In this document: positions 43,394-51,284 of the stretch, piece by piece
Layout: each line of letters starts with the position of its first letter
How positions within the stretch are numbered: the first letter of the stretch is position 1
Origin: Desertibacillus haloalkaliphilus
Lineage (GTDB): Bacteria > Bacillota > Bacilli > Bacillales > KJ1-10-99
DNA length: 64,000 bases
Assembly: GCF_019039105.1 (NCBI RefSeq)
Contig: NZ_JAHPIV010000006.1
Coordinates: 1-64,000 of the forward strand
Direction of reading: 5' to 3'
Program-made: the position numbers and the translations under genes
Notes under the pieces: generated by a model
Told to the model about the DNA's origin: nothing
Seen by the model: only the letters and a program-made list of their open reading frames with translations
The model's database searches: none

Positions 43394-43780
43394 TCAATAA
43401 GGTGCATGAAATCCGGTGCCAGGCACCCCGCTGAGGGTGCCTGGCACCCAATTATCCACAGCAGGTCGCTTATTCACATAGTTAATAAACTCATTCACGC
43501 GAAGGATTGGGCAGTCGTCGTCCTGTCGTCCCATCCACTTTCCAGAAGGGGTCGTTAGGATAACAACAGGTTTAACTTGTTGTTGATATCCCTGACTTAC
43601 TAAGTAGTTTCTTAGATGCTTGGCATGGTAAAAGGATTGGTGTTGTGGATTCTTAAACGACCGTTTTCTTGCGAACATTTCCCCGACTATTGATCGGGTA
43701 CCATAACCATCCTTCTCGATGTGGATAAAATCCCCATCAAAAGTTACAATAATCGTAATACCAACTAGCAAGGAGAAGCT
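43394..43780 (-). pseudogene. truncated NERD-like nuclease remnant with REP-derived end
   Basis: The minus frame reads DGDFIHIEKDGYGTRSIVG...KRSFKNPQHQSFYHAKHLRNYL...KPVVILTTPSGKWMGRQDDDC, like the C-terminal half of a NERD domain (IEKDG, NPQ-Q---H---L, VVILTT). Upstream of it the frame passes into sequence opposite the plus-strand NERD gene, and the far end translates REP sequence (VPGTLSGVPGT). The N-terminal half with the catalytic core is missing. The neighbouring NERD gene may have arrived in the break. Confidence 0.5.
43415..43448. repeat. REP doublet, last canonical copy
   Basis: Palindromes at 43415 (A) and 43436 (T), 21 bp apart. No canonical GGTGCC(A/T)GGCACC occurs from here to the end of the window. 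Confidence 0.9.
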
Positions 43781-43781
43781 C

Positions 43782-44615
43782 ATGTTATTATTCCTAAACT
43801 TTTTAAAAAAGAAGAAAAAGAACGAAACCAAACCAAAACAAGCTAATGTAACCTCATCAAAACCAAAAAAGACAAGTGAACAGGTTGCTACTAGAAAAGG
43901 TGAAATAGGAGAATATAAGATTGACATTCAACTAGACCAGCTGCCAAAGGATTGTCGTTACTTAAGCGACCTCCTTGTAAAAAACCCCAAAGCAAAGTCA
44001 GGATATTCACAAATTGACCATGTGGTTTTAACTCCATACGGCATCTTTGCCATTGAAACCAAGAACTACCAAGGCACCATTTATGGTGGGAAAGATCGAA
44101 AAACATGGTTGATTAATGGGAAGTTTAAAATGATGAACCCTTTTGTACAAAACTACGGGCATATTAAGGCTTTAACATCTATAATTGATGAAAAGTACCA
44201 TGATTTATTTATTTCAATGGTTTCTTTTACAAAACGCTGTACTTTTAAAGTAGACTTAGATTATCGTAAAATAGCTTCCAATGAATTAATCGTATATGAC
44301 ATAGAGCTATCGGATTTTATACATAGGAAAGTTTCTGTATTGAAACTACAATACAAAAAACCACTTCTGAATAAACAAGACGTCTCAGACATTTATAACG
44401 CTTTTTCAAAGGCAAACATTTCCGACCCTGAGATTAGAGAAGAACATAAACAGGCATTACAAGCAAAAACCACTTCTGATAAAATCACTAGCCCACAAGC
44501 TACTTGTTCCATTTGTAATAAGGCTGTTTCAGAGAAAGTTAAAACTTATTGTCTATCGAATAAGAAATTCAACGGTAAAATCTACTGCTTTGATCATCAG
44601 AAGACTGTTCGATAA
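43782..44615 (+). CDS. NERD-domain (nuclease-related) protein with C-terminal zinc finger
   Basis: 277 aa. A lysine-rich N terminus, then the NERD fold (about 40-150): GEIGEYKIDIQLDQLP, SQIDHVVLTPYGIFAIETKNYQG (ExK motif) and NPFVQNYGHIKALTSII. The last 40 residues contain four Cys/His (CSICNKAV...CFDH), a likely zinc finger. The start ATG 43782 follows AAGGAG. NERD proteins are linked to DNA processing and to defence or plasmid loci; the exact role is open. Confidence 0.75.
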   Translation: MLLFLNFLKKKKKNETKPKQANVTSSKPKKTSEQVATRKGEIGEYKIDIQLDQLPKDCRYLSDLLVKNPKAKSGYSQIDHVVLTPYGIFAIETKNYQGTIYGGKDRKTWLINGKFKMMNPFVQNYGHIKALTSIIDEKYHDLFISMVSFTKRCTFKVDLDYRKIASNELIVYDIELSDFIHRKVSVLKLQYKKPLLNKQDVSDIYNAFSKANISDPEIREEHKQALQAKTTSDKITSPQATCSICNKAVSEKVKTYCLSNKKFNGKIYCFDHQKTVR

Positions 44616-44690
44616 CTTAAAAAATTTGTAGTGTAGTTTTCCGAAAACCTTTATAATTAATTATAGTAGCTATTATATGGGAGCGATTGG

Positions 44691-45665
44691 ATGGTAAGAG
44701 GTAAAACTACAAATGGGTTAATGCGCCACCTTAGAGATAAGCATGGCATTGCTATACAGGGAAGTAAAAACAAAAAAGATTTATTAAATATAGGATACTA
44801 TCACGGCTACAAAGGGTATCGCTTTATTGGTCATTCACAAAATCAAATTCCATATACCAGTTTCGATGAAGTAGTTGGTGTTTATGAATTTGATACTAAT
44901 TTAAAAACTATCCTATATCCAAGAATAATGTTTATTGAAACAGCCATTAAAAACTATACTCTAAATACCTTAATTGGTATAGGCCCAGTTGATTTTGATT
45001 ATGTTTTTTCGCATTTGTTAAATGATTACAAGCAAGAAAATACGGGTAATAGTAAATATAGAGATAAGATGAAGAAAAGACTTGATTTAAGAAACAAGAT
45101 TAACCAACAAATCAGTTATAATTATTCAGAAAAAAAGGCTGTTATTTCACATTTCTTTCATAACAATAAGCCTATACCACTCTGGGCTATATTCGAGGTA
45201 ATTAATTTAGGTGAGTTTGGATTTTTTCTACAATGTTTAAATCAGGAAACAAGAAAAGCTATAGCAAAAGATTTAGATGTACACACTACCAACCATAACC
45301 AAAACGGAAGAATCGTAGAAGATATCATTTTTCTAATTAAGGAACTTCGTAATGCAGTTGCTCATAATTCCGTGGTCTTTGACTGTAGATTCAAAAAAAC
45401 TAATCCTCCTTCCAGATTAAAGGGATATCTTCAAAGTGAGACAGGCATAGAGAATATTATGTTTGATAACATTGTTGACTATTTTATCATTGTAATCTTT
45501 CTGCTAAAAAAGCTCGGTGTTACAAAAACGGAATTAAAACAAATTGTTCGAAAGTTCTATTCTGAATCTGAAAAATTAAGAAGTACAGTACCAGTACCAG
45601 TTCACACCTCTATAATGGGGTCCGATTTCAGAAATAAAGTAAACAGTTTAACCACTTATATTTAG
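44691..45665 (+). CDS. Abi-like (AbiF/AbiD, Abi_2) abortive-infection protein
   Basis: 324 aa. Starts MVRGKTTNGLMRHLRDKHGI; the Abi_2 signature RFIGHSQNQIPYTSF...FDTNLKTILYPRIMFIETAIKN is followed by PIPLWAIFEVINLGEFGFFL. A HEPN-type RNase motif is present near the C-terminal third (RNAVAHNSVVF, R-x4-H). No gene partner lies alongside, but a structured RNA candidate follows immediately (45710-45776). AbiF-type proteins are known with adjacent ncRNA antitoxins. GGGAGCG precedes the ATG. Confidence 0.8.
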   Translation: MVRGKTTNGLMRHLRDKHGIAIQGSKNKKDLLNIGYYHGYKGYRFIGHSQNQIPYTSFDEVVGVYEFDTNLKTILYPRIMFIETAIKNYTLNTLIGIGPVDFDYVFSHLLNDYKQENTGNSKYRDKMKKRLDLRNKINQQISYNYSEKKAVISHFFHNNKPIPLWAIFEVINLGEFGFFLQCLNQETRKAIAKDLDVHTTNHNQNGRIVEDIIFLIKELRNAVAHNSVVFDCRFKKTNPPSRLKGYLQSETGIENIMFDNIVDYFIIVIFLLKKLGVTKTELKQIVRKFYSESEKLRSTVPVPVHTSIMGSDFRNKVNSLTTYI

Positions 45666-45709
45666 GCTTGTACTTTACGAATAAGACAAACTGTAGTATC
45701 ATAATATAT

Positions 45710-45776
45710 AACTAATAGCGGTGTATAGCTTCGGCTTACACTTAAGGGGACTGGATGCGTCTGGTCCTCTTTTAAT
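45710..45776 (+). ncRNA. candidate abiF-type RNA, structured with terminator
   Basis: A hairpin at 45721-45741 (stem GTGTA/TACAC plus AGC/GCT with a cUUCGg tetraloop) is followed by a terminator stem at 45745-45770 (AGGGGAC / GTCCTCT) with a T run. A possible promoter is TTTACG-N17-TATCAT (45674-45702). It begins 45 bp after the AbiF stop, in the same orientation. The family assignment is inference from position and shape. Confidence 0.5.
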
Positions 45777-46106
45777 TTTGTCTAAAAACATAAATAGCTA
45801 AACAACAAAAATGCCACCACAATCATCACTTTGAAAAGCAGTGATTGACCCGTGCCTAGCTAGCACACCCTATAGCGAAAAGCAAAAATACTACCAAACG
45901 TTAAGTCACACGCAACTAAAACCTCATCATATACACATGCATATAAGCCCCCATCTAACCGGTTCCTACACTAACTCTTAATCTCTAAATCACATTCAAA
46001 AAAATTTATTTTCTACAAATACCATTTTATGTAAAAATATGGTCTGTAGTCCGTCGAGCTTTCTGTTTAAGCACTAGATAATGGTCTTAAAAAGGAGCTA
46101 GATGTT
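45777..46106. other. no clear gene
   Basis: 330 bp AT-rich sequence without an ORF of substance. The promoter of the XRE gene should lie in the last 100 bp. Confidence 0.4.
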
Positions 46107-46397
46107 TTGACGAATGAAGAAATGACTTTAGAAGAACAACTCCGTAAAAACATAGGAAAGCACATTCGTGGAATAAGAAAGTTAAAAGGTATGTCTGTTG
46201 ACGACCTCGCCTACTATTCTGAAATCAACAGATCATATATTGGTGATCTTGAAAGAGGCGAAGCAAACATCTCACTATTTTACCTTTATAAAATTAGTAT
46301 TGGTTTGAATTTACCTAGTCCACTTGAGCTAACCTTTGAAGCAGAAAAGGTCATTTATACTGAACTGAAAGAGGAGCTATGGAAGGAAAAATACTAG
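46107..46397 (+). CDS. XRE-family HTH transcriptional regulator
   Basis: 96 aa. A helix-turn-helix at about 16-72 (IRGIRKLKGMSVDDLAYYSEINRSYIGDLERGEANIS) of the Cro/CI/XRE type. The TTG start follows AAAGGAG by 9 nt; ATG residue 6 is an alternative. It is a stand-alone regulator before comK; a link to comK is not shown. Confidence 0.75.
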   Translation: MTNEEMTLEEQLRKNIGKHIRGIRKLKGMSVDDLAYYSEINRSYIGDLERGEANISLFYLYKISIGLNLPSPLELTFEAEKVIYTELKEELWKEKY

Positions 46398-46522
46398 TAT
46401 GACTCTCTACCTGCCCCTTTCCCCGAACCACATCGCTCATCTGTATAACTTCTTACGCTAGCTTCTCCATACCCTTACTGCATTTGTAATTAACCTATTC
46501 CCCCTCCAAGGAGTGAATTCCA

Positions 46523-47038
46523 ATGACAATAGCCATACTAGAAACCTACGAAATCACCCGCGACACGATCGCCCTCCTCCCTGCCAAACATACTGACTAT
46601 GACACGATCGCTCTTGAATTTGATCGAGAGCTATACATAAAACAACCCCCCCTCAGCCTCATTAAAACCGCCTGCCTTGAAGGTGGCTCGACCTATGATG
46701 GCAGGCGCGATGCCGTTACTCATCTCACTGGTGCGCAGAACAAAGTACCGATCCCGATTGACCCGATCGAACAAATCTATGCCTTTCCAACGAATTCCCC
46801 GAGCCAATTCGATTGCATCTGGATCTTCTACCCACACGTTAAATCGATTCAGCCAGACCATACAAACATCAACAATTCTTCCATTACGTTGAAAAACAAC
46901 CGAACGCTAGCCTTAAATGCTTCCTACGCGAGCTTAGAAAAACAGGTCCACCGCACGTCATATTGCATCATCCGCTTCTCCCAACCGTTTCAACACCCCG
47001 CTTACACAGCTAGAAATCACGCTCTCACCCAGTTATAA
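46523..47038 (+). CDS. comK: ComK-family competence transcription factor
   Basis: 171 aa, close to the B. subtilis ComK length of 192. Matching blocks: LETYEITRDTIALLPA, the DPIEQIYAFPTNSP segment, the FDCIWIFYPHVKSI segment and SLEKQVHRTSYCII. ComK activates DNA-uptake genes by binding AT-rich boxes. The C terminus is shorter than in B. subtilis, lacking the last residues involved in MecA-dependent degradation, so regulation may differ. CAAGGAG precedes the ATG. Confidence 0.8.
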   Translation: MTIAILETYEITRDTIALLPAKHTDYDTIALEFDRELYIKQPPLSLIKTACLEGGSTYDGRRDAVTHLTGAQNKVPIPIDPIEQIYAFPTNSPSQFDCIWIFYPHVKSIQPDHTNINNSSITLKNNRTLALNASYASLEKQVHRTSYCIIRFSQPFQHPAYTARNHALTQL

Positions 47039-47082
47039 AAATGATCCACAACCATCCCACTAAAATCCCAGGAGGTCCTCAC

Positions 47083-47916
47083 ATGCGCCCAGGCCACATC
47101 AACAACTTCACTCATTTAAGTCAATTCCAATCAAAAGACGAGTTCAACGAAACGATCCGCCAATTTCTAAAAGCACACGGTGATCAGTTCACAAAGTCTG
47201 AAAAAATTGCCTTCGAGCGACTCACCCGCTTTAGCATTAAAATCTTAGGCGTCTGCAATGCGCGCATTGCCAAACTTGTTGCTGCATCTGAAGACGAAGT
47301 AAAAGAAATCTCACGCTCGACATTTGAGCGGATGCTCAGAAAGGCAAAAGCGCTCGGCATCATCACGATTCATCACACCAACCGAGACAAAGGTGGCTAT
47401 TCCCATAGCGTCTACGTCTTTCAACCATTTGACGGAGCGAAGAGCGAAAAATTGACAGAGCGCGGGAACAAGCCAAACACTAGCCAGAAAGGGGATGATT
47501 CGACAAAACTTGCCCCTGAAACTAAATCTTTTAAACAACAAACCAATAATCAAAACCATCGTCTAGATAACGAACCTACCCTAGACACGCTTGATCATAC
47601 ATACGTGCCCTCTAGCATCCCAACACCGTTCATTAACGCTGTTAAACCATTCTTCAACCAAGCAACAAAAATCTGCGCCCTCTGGGACCGCGCTAACATC
47701 GCCTACCGCTCAGCAAAGCTAACATCACCAGTCCAGGAACACACAGTCCAAATCATCAAAGCCTTTAAAGAAACCGTATTTAAGTACAAGAGTGGGAAAA
47801 TCCATAAATCATTTATGCAGTATTTTTACGGGGCAATGGCAGGGGTATTTGTGGTGGAGAAACGGAGGGAGATGGCAGAGGTAACTGAGGGGTTTTGTGG
47901 ATGGTTATTGGAGTGA
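47083..47916 (+). CDS. winged-helix-like protein of unknown function
   Basis: 277 aa starting MRPGHINNFTHLSQFQ. The segment FLKAHGDQFTKSEKIAFERLTRFSIKILGVCNARIAKL, then RSTFERMLRKAKALGIITIHHTNRDKGGYS, looks like a winged helix with a wing, as in replication or plasmid proteins. A polar low-complexity linker (about 135-175) and a helical C-terminal domain follow. AGGAGG precedes ATG 47083. It lies 44 bp after comK and may be co-transcribed. Confidence 0.6.
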   Translation: MRPGHINNFTHLSQFQSKDEFNETIRQFLKAHGDQFTKSEKIAFERLTRFSIKILGVCNARIAKLVAASEDEVKEISRSTFERMLRKAKALGIITIHHTNRDKGGYSHSVYVFQPFDGAKSEKLTERGNKPNTSQKGDDSTKLAPETKSFKQQTNNQNHRLDNEPTLDTLDHTYVPSSIPTPFINAVKPFFNQATKICALWDRANIAYRSAKLTSPVQEHTVQIIKAFKETVFKYKSGKIHKSFMQYFYGAMAGVFVVEKRREMAEVTEGFCGWLLE

Positions 47917-48487
47917 ATCAATTCCGTATAATTATTATCTTTTTTCATGACGCTTAGCCCTACACCCACTTCCTGAGTACCTTCTCATATCTAGGTGATT
48001 TAGATCCAAATGTATGTTAAAGAGTTCCATCCCGAGTGGGACTAGTCACCGATCCAATATAATCACGGTAATGCTTTCTTTTTTCTAAGTTCGTTCCGGG
48101 GAAGTAGTTCAAGACATAGACATGGTAAGTTTCAAGATAATTTGAAGTCGTGACCGTTGACAAAAAATAAAACGGACATCTGCTCCAACGGTAATGACCT
48201 GGGAGGAGATCTTCTTCACTTCGATGGAGTTAAAATGAACATAACAACTGACCTCAGAAATTTTGACGTGCCATCAATCGCTTCGGAGTAAATGTACATG
48301 TGGGATGATGTGAAGAAAAGAATGAAGTAACAGCTGCCTCTATAGTAGCGCGCGATCCCCCATAATTGAACGACTACTATTCGGCAAATCTTGGGCGGTC
48401 TGTGCGAGATTCCGGTATTTTTTTGTTGATGGTTGTTGTATGGATTCATTAAATTTTTTGTTAAATGCCCGTTCATAAACCTTTGAC
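47917..48487. pseudogene. gene-poor stretch with possible decayed reading frame
   Basis: 570 bp with no intact gene. On the minus strand about 47990-48330 two frames give protein-like text (KISEVSCYVHFNSIEVKKIS then, shifted, STVTTSNYLETYHVYVLNYF), which could be a frameshifted old gene. No family was recognised. The remainder shows nothing. Confidence 0.2.
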
Positions 48488-49450
48488 CTAAGGTGTCATC
48501 TCATAGGATTTTAAAATAAAAGGCTTTATTTGTTCCAAGTCTTTTACCCATCGAAGATCTATATATGTTTCATGGGTGTATCTGGTACTCTCAGCTTTAC
48601 TTCTTATGTATTTCTTCCCAAGTAAACAATCTATTTCTTGTTGGACTTCTTCTCCTTTTTTACTTCCTTTACTCCCAAACCTAAGAATTAAACAACGTCT
48701 GTCCGTGCAAAGTTTACCGAAACCCGCACGCCTATTATTTCTTTTATAAGCGATTCCTCTTTTTGTGTTGCTAGGTTCAAAGATGTCTAGAGCACTATTC
48801 CATAAATATTCGTCTAATTCTTTTGCTAGCTTTCTAGCCTTTAATGAAAAATAGTTAAAATAATGTTCGCGTGTTTTCCCACCAATTCCATTAATCTCAC
48901 AGAATTGCTCAAATTGACGCAATAGAAAACCAGTAGAAGTATGATTGGGATATTTTGAATGAAACGTATTAAAGTATTCTCTTATTTTTTTCCATGTGAG
49001 AAACTGTATTCTCTCTTCATAAACTTGGGATTCATGAAACTTTTCTTGATGCTTTTTAATTTGAGCTGTATCTAACAAAACGTTATTGCCAACTTTCGTT
49101 TCAATCAAAACAGCAACATCTTCTGACACAATGGCAGCATCAGGAATGCTCTTCTTTTTCGTATAATCACTTGTGTATGTTTCCCTCGTTTCTTCCGCTA
49201 TCCCTAATAGATAACCCTTTAAACCGACCTCATCCATTTTATCTGTTACTTGAATTACATATGAATATTTTTTATCTTGCTTAACTTCAAGTGTTTCATC
49301 TACTAATCGAAGAAGTCCGTCGGTTAATTCTTTTGGGCTATGCTGCAAGACATTTACTAAAGCCTTGGTTACGTTATTTTCTATCTGTATATTATGAGAG
49401 TCTTCGGTTGATGCTCCCTTAAAATAATGAAAAATATTATCATACTCCAT
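48488..49450 (-). CDS. PD-(D/E)XK-nuclease-like hypothetical protein
   Basis: 320 aa. PDAAIVSEDVAVLIETKVGNNVL (about 100-122) has the D-x(n)-E-x-K order of a PD-(D/E)XK core, with a helical N-terminal region and a C-terminal half rich in Arg and Lys. No membrane segment. It sits in the accessory region next to toxin loci, so a defence or mobile-element role is possible; it is not demonstrated. Confidence 0.6.
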   Translation of the reverse strand: MEYDNIFHYFKGASTEDSHNIQIENNVTKALVNVLQHSPKELTDGLLRLVDETLEVKQDKKYSYVIQVTDKMDEVGLKGYLLGIAEETRETYTSDYTKKKSIPDAAIVSEDVAVLIETKVGNNVLLDTAQIKKHQEKFHESQVYEERIQFLTWKKIREYFNTFHSKYPNHTSTGFLLRQFEQFCEINGIGGKTREHYFNYFSLKARKLAKELDEYLWNSALDIFEPSNTKRGIAYKRNNRRAGFGKLCTDRRCLILRFGSKGSKKGEEVQQEIDCLLGKKYIRSKAESTRYTHETYIDLRWVKDLEQIKPFILKSYEMTP

Positions 49451-49470
49451 AGTACTTCTCTCCCTAATTT

Positions 49471-49734
49471 CTACTCGATTCTTTTATGACCTATATTCTG
49501 TTCCTCTTTTGATAATCGAGGAAAAATTGAAGCAAACGTTTCAGCAAGAAAACTCTTCCCGCAACCAGGTGGCCCATCCATCATCACATGATGATTACCA
49601 ACCGCTGCGATTTCAAGTGCTCGCATTCTTATGACCCATTACTTCTTGAAAATCACGTTAATAACGTGGACCTCGGCTTGACCAAGGTACCCTTCTAACC
49701 CTTTTAAACCAACATTATTCACTTTGGCAGACAA
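49471..49734 (-). pseudogene. yifB/comM-type Mg-chelatase-like gene, internally deleted
   Basis: N-terminal piece LSAKVNNVGLKGLEGYLGQ, then DFQEVMGHKNA, then after a frame shift RALEIAAVGNHHVMMDGPPG (Walker A GPPGCGKS) and LAETFASIFPRLSKEEQ, ending in a stop. These blocks match the YifB/ComM family of branch-migration helicases. Most of the N-terminal S5-like domain and the C-terminal half are missing. ComM supports natural transformation, and comK lies 2.4 kb away. Confidence 0.65.
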
Positions 49735-49944
49735 ATCAAAATCTCTCCCTTAAATAGTAGTTCCTTTTCTCTCGTATAGGATGTTGTAATTACTGATATG
49801 AGAAGTGAAGAAATGAAGATAAATGAAAGATAATCTGGAGAAAATACTGTGAAAAAGCTACCTCAATCCTATCACGACCACACCCGAAAATGAACGCCTA
49901 CAAAAATTTCGGGTGGTAACAGCACCGAAACTTACTGGCCCTCC

Positions 49945-49974
49945 TTGCACCACTACTCGGTATTTATGTATAAT
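49945..49974 (+). promoter_or_regulatory. promoter of second antitoxin RNA
   Basis: TTGCAC (49945-49950), 18-bp spacer, TATAAT (49969-49974), identical boxes and spacing to 21086-21115. Confidence 0.6.
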
Positions 49975-49980
49975 GTAACT

Positions 49981-50140
49981 ATAATCAACGTATATTAAAA
50001 AGTGACCGAGTGCTGGTAACACTCGGTCAAGGCAACTACATGCCGCATGAAGAGCGGCTGACCTGAGATATTAAGTACTTCACTTAAAAAAAGTAACCAC
50101 CCATTATCCATTGGTCGTGGCGGGGACGGTTACTTTTTTC
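49981..50140 (+). ncRNA. candidate type I antitoxin RNA, second locus
   Basis: Same order of elements as at 21122: stem GACCGAGTG/CACTCGGTC (50004-50028), CAACTACATGCCGC hairpin, then AAAAGTAACC...GGTTACTTTTTT overlapping the toxin 3' end. Boundaries are estimated. Confidence 0.6.
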
Positions 50141-50231
50141 TTTCTTTGACGAAAATAAGAATCAATGTAATTACACTTATCAAAACTAAGTTTGATTGTA
50201 GTGCAACAGTTATTGCTTCGTATGTCGTCAT
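50130..50231 (-). CDS. putative holin-like toxin, second copy
   Basis: 33 aa starting MTTYEAITVALQSNLVLISV, one membrane helix and a basic tail VKERKK. GGGAGGTGG precedes the ATG and an extended -10 TGCTAGAAT lies upstream at about 50302-50310. Same family as the gene at 21269; converged upon by the antitoxin RNA. Confidence 0.7.
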   Translation of the reverse strand: MTTYEAITVALQSNLVLISVITLILIFVKERKK

Positions 50232-50386
50232 CTTTACCACCTCCCTTCTCTTGGGAGATGGTCAACCGCCCATCCGCTTCATATAGTTGCACTTTCATTC
50301 TAGCACACCTGTTCTCATATTACTATAAATGCTATAGATGAATTACCGCTATTTCAGTTTACAATAGCCAACCTTTGCTCACCACT

Positions 50387-50539
50387 TCACAATACCCCTA
50401 AAATAAAACAAATCACACCATACATCGTACAGTGTGAGCTATTCGACAATATTCGGGTGGTGACAGTCACGCATCCCACGCATCCCATCAGTACTAGACT
50501 GAATTGTGCTACTAGACTAAGTGCTTGATATGTCGTCAT
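50387..50539 (-). pseudogene. third holin-like toxin copy, tail replaced by a repeat
   Basis: Starts MTTYQALSLVAQFSLVLMG with a normal RBS (AAAGGGGGTGAGG) and an extended -10 TGCTAGAAT about 70 bp upstream. After residue 19 the frame enters the CACACC/ATTCGAC repeat and ends TMYGVICFILGVL, losing the basic tail. No antitoxin RNA sequence is found on the other side. It looks inactivated by repeat insertion within a 300-bp tandem duplication. Confidence 0.55.
50414..50480. repeat. third repeat family, copy in toxin locus
   Basis: CACACCATACATCGTACAG-TGTG (50414-50436), ATTCGACAATATTCGGG and GGTGACAGTCACG. Confidence 0.8.
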
Positions 50540-50714
50540 CTGCCTCACCCCCTTTCGTTCAGGGAGTTCAGCCGCCACCTTGCAATATATAGTTGCTCCT
50601 TCGATTCTAGCACGCCTGTTCTCATATTTCTATAAATGCTGTAGATTACTTTCTTCAGGTTACAATAGCCGGTACTTGCTCATCATTTCACAATATTTCT
50701 TAAATAAAACAACC

Positions 50715-50780
50715 CACACCATACATCGTACAGTGTGAGTCATTCGACAAAATTCGGGCGGTTTCGGGTGGTGACAGGCA
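50715..50780. repeat. third repeat family, second copy 301 bp further
   Basis: CACACC stem element at 50715-50737, ATTCGACAAAATTCGGG, then GGTGACAGGCACG. The 301-bp distance to the previous copy marks a tandem duplication that includes the toxin promoter. Confidence 0.8.
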
Positions 50781-50933
50781 CGAGAAACAATAATTCATTT
50801 CAACAATATGTTATTTTAAATTACATTTTTAAATTTATTTTAATATTTTCATCCTTCAATTGTGTAATGTTGTTATTTTTAGTATCATATAATTAAGAAA
50901 GGTCATACTATGTACTGAAAGGAGGCCATATAC

Positions 50934-51284
50934 ATGAAAAGATTATCAACTGCAAAACTGGCTGAAACCGTTAAGGAAACACGTGAGGAAAAAGGCTTAA
51001 CACAAGAAGAACTCAGTAACCTTACCGGCATTAACCGGATCATGATTGGCCGCATAGAACGGGAAAATTTCATCCCATCCATCACTCAACTTGAAGCACT
51101 AACCAATGTTCTAGACTTTGAAATAACGGACATGTTCATCGAAAAAAAGGAAACAAATTCGTTTATTGCATTACGTAGCGAAGCACTAAGTGAAGGTGAA
51201 AAAGAGGGTGTGGACCGATTATTTGAAATGATGCTTACTCTCAGACAACAAATTCTGTTAAGGAGAAAATTTGAAAATGAGTAA
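50934..51284 (+). CDS. XRE-family regulator of an XRE/ImmA/PIN module
   Basis: 116 aa. HTH at about 11-65 (VKETREEKGLTQEELSNLTGINRIMIGRIERENFIPS). GAAAGGAGG precedes the ATG. It overlaps the ImmA-type gene by 14 bp if that gene starts at TTG 51271, which indicates co-translation. It is likely the DNA-binding repressor and antitoxin-like part of the module. Confidence 0.8.
   Translation: MKRLSTAKLAETVKETREEKGLTQEELSNLTGINRIMIGRIERENFIPSITQLEALTNVLDFEITDMFIEKKETNSFIALRSEALSEGEKEGVDRLFEMMLTLRQQILLRRKFENE

Noticed and set aside
6094..43448. REP doublets as ordinary Rho-independent terminators
   Set aside because: No U tract follows in most copies and they also occur upstream of genes; they are better explained as mobile palindromes.
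48216..48476. 86-aa minus-strand ORF
   Set aside because: No RBS or family match; part of a decayed or non-coding stretch.
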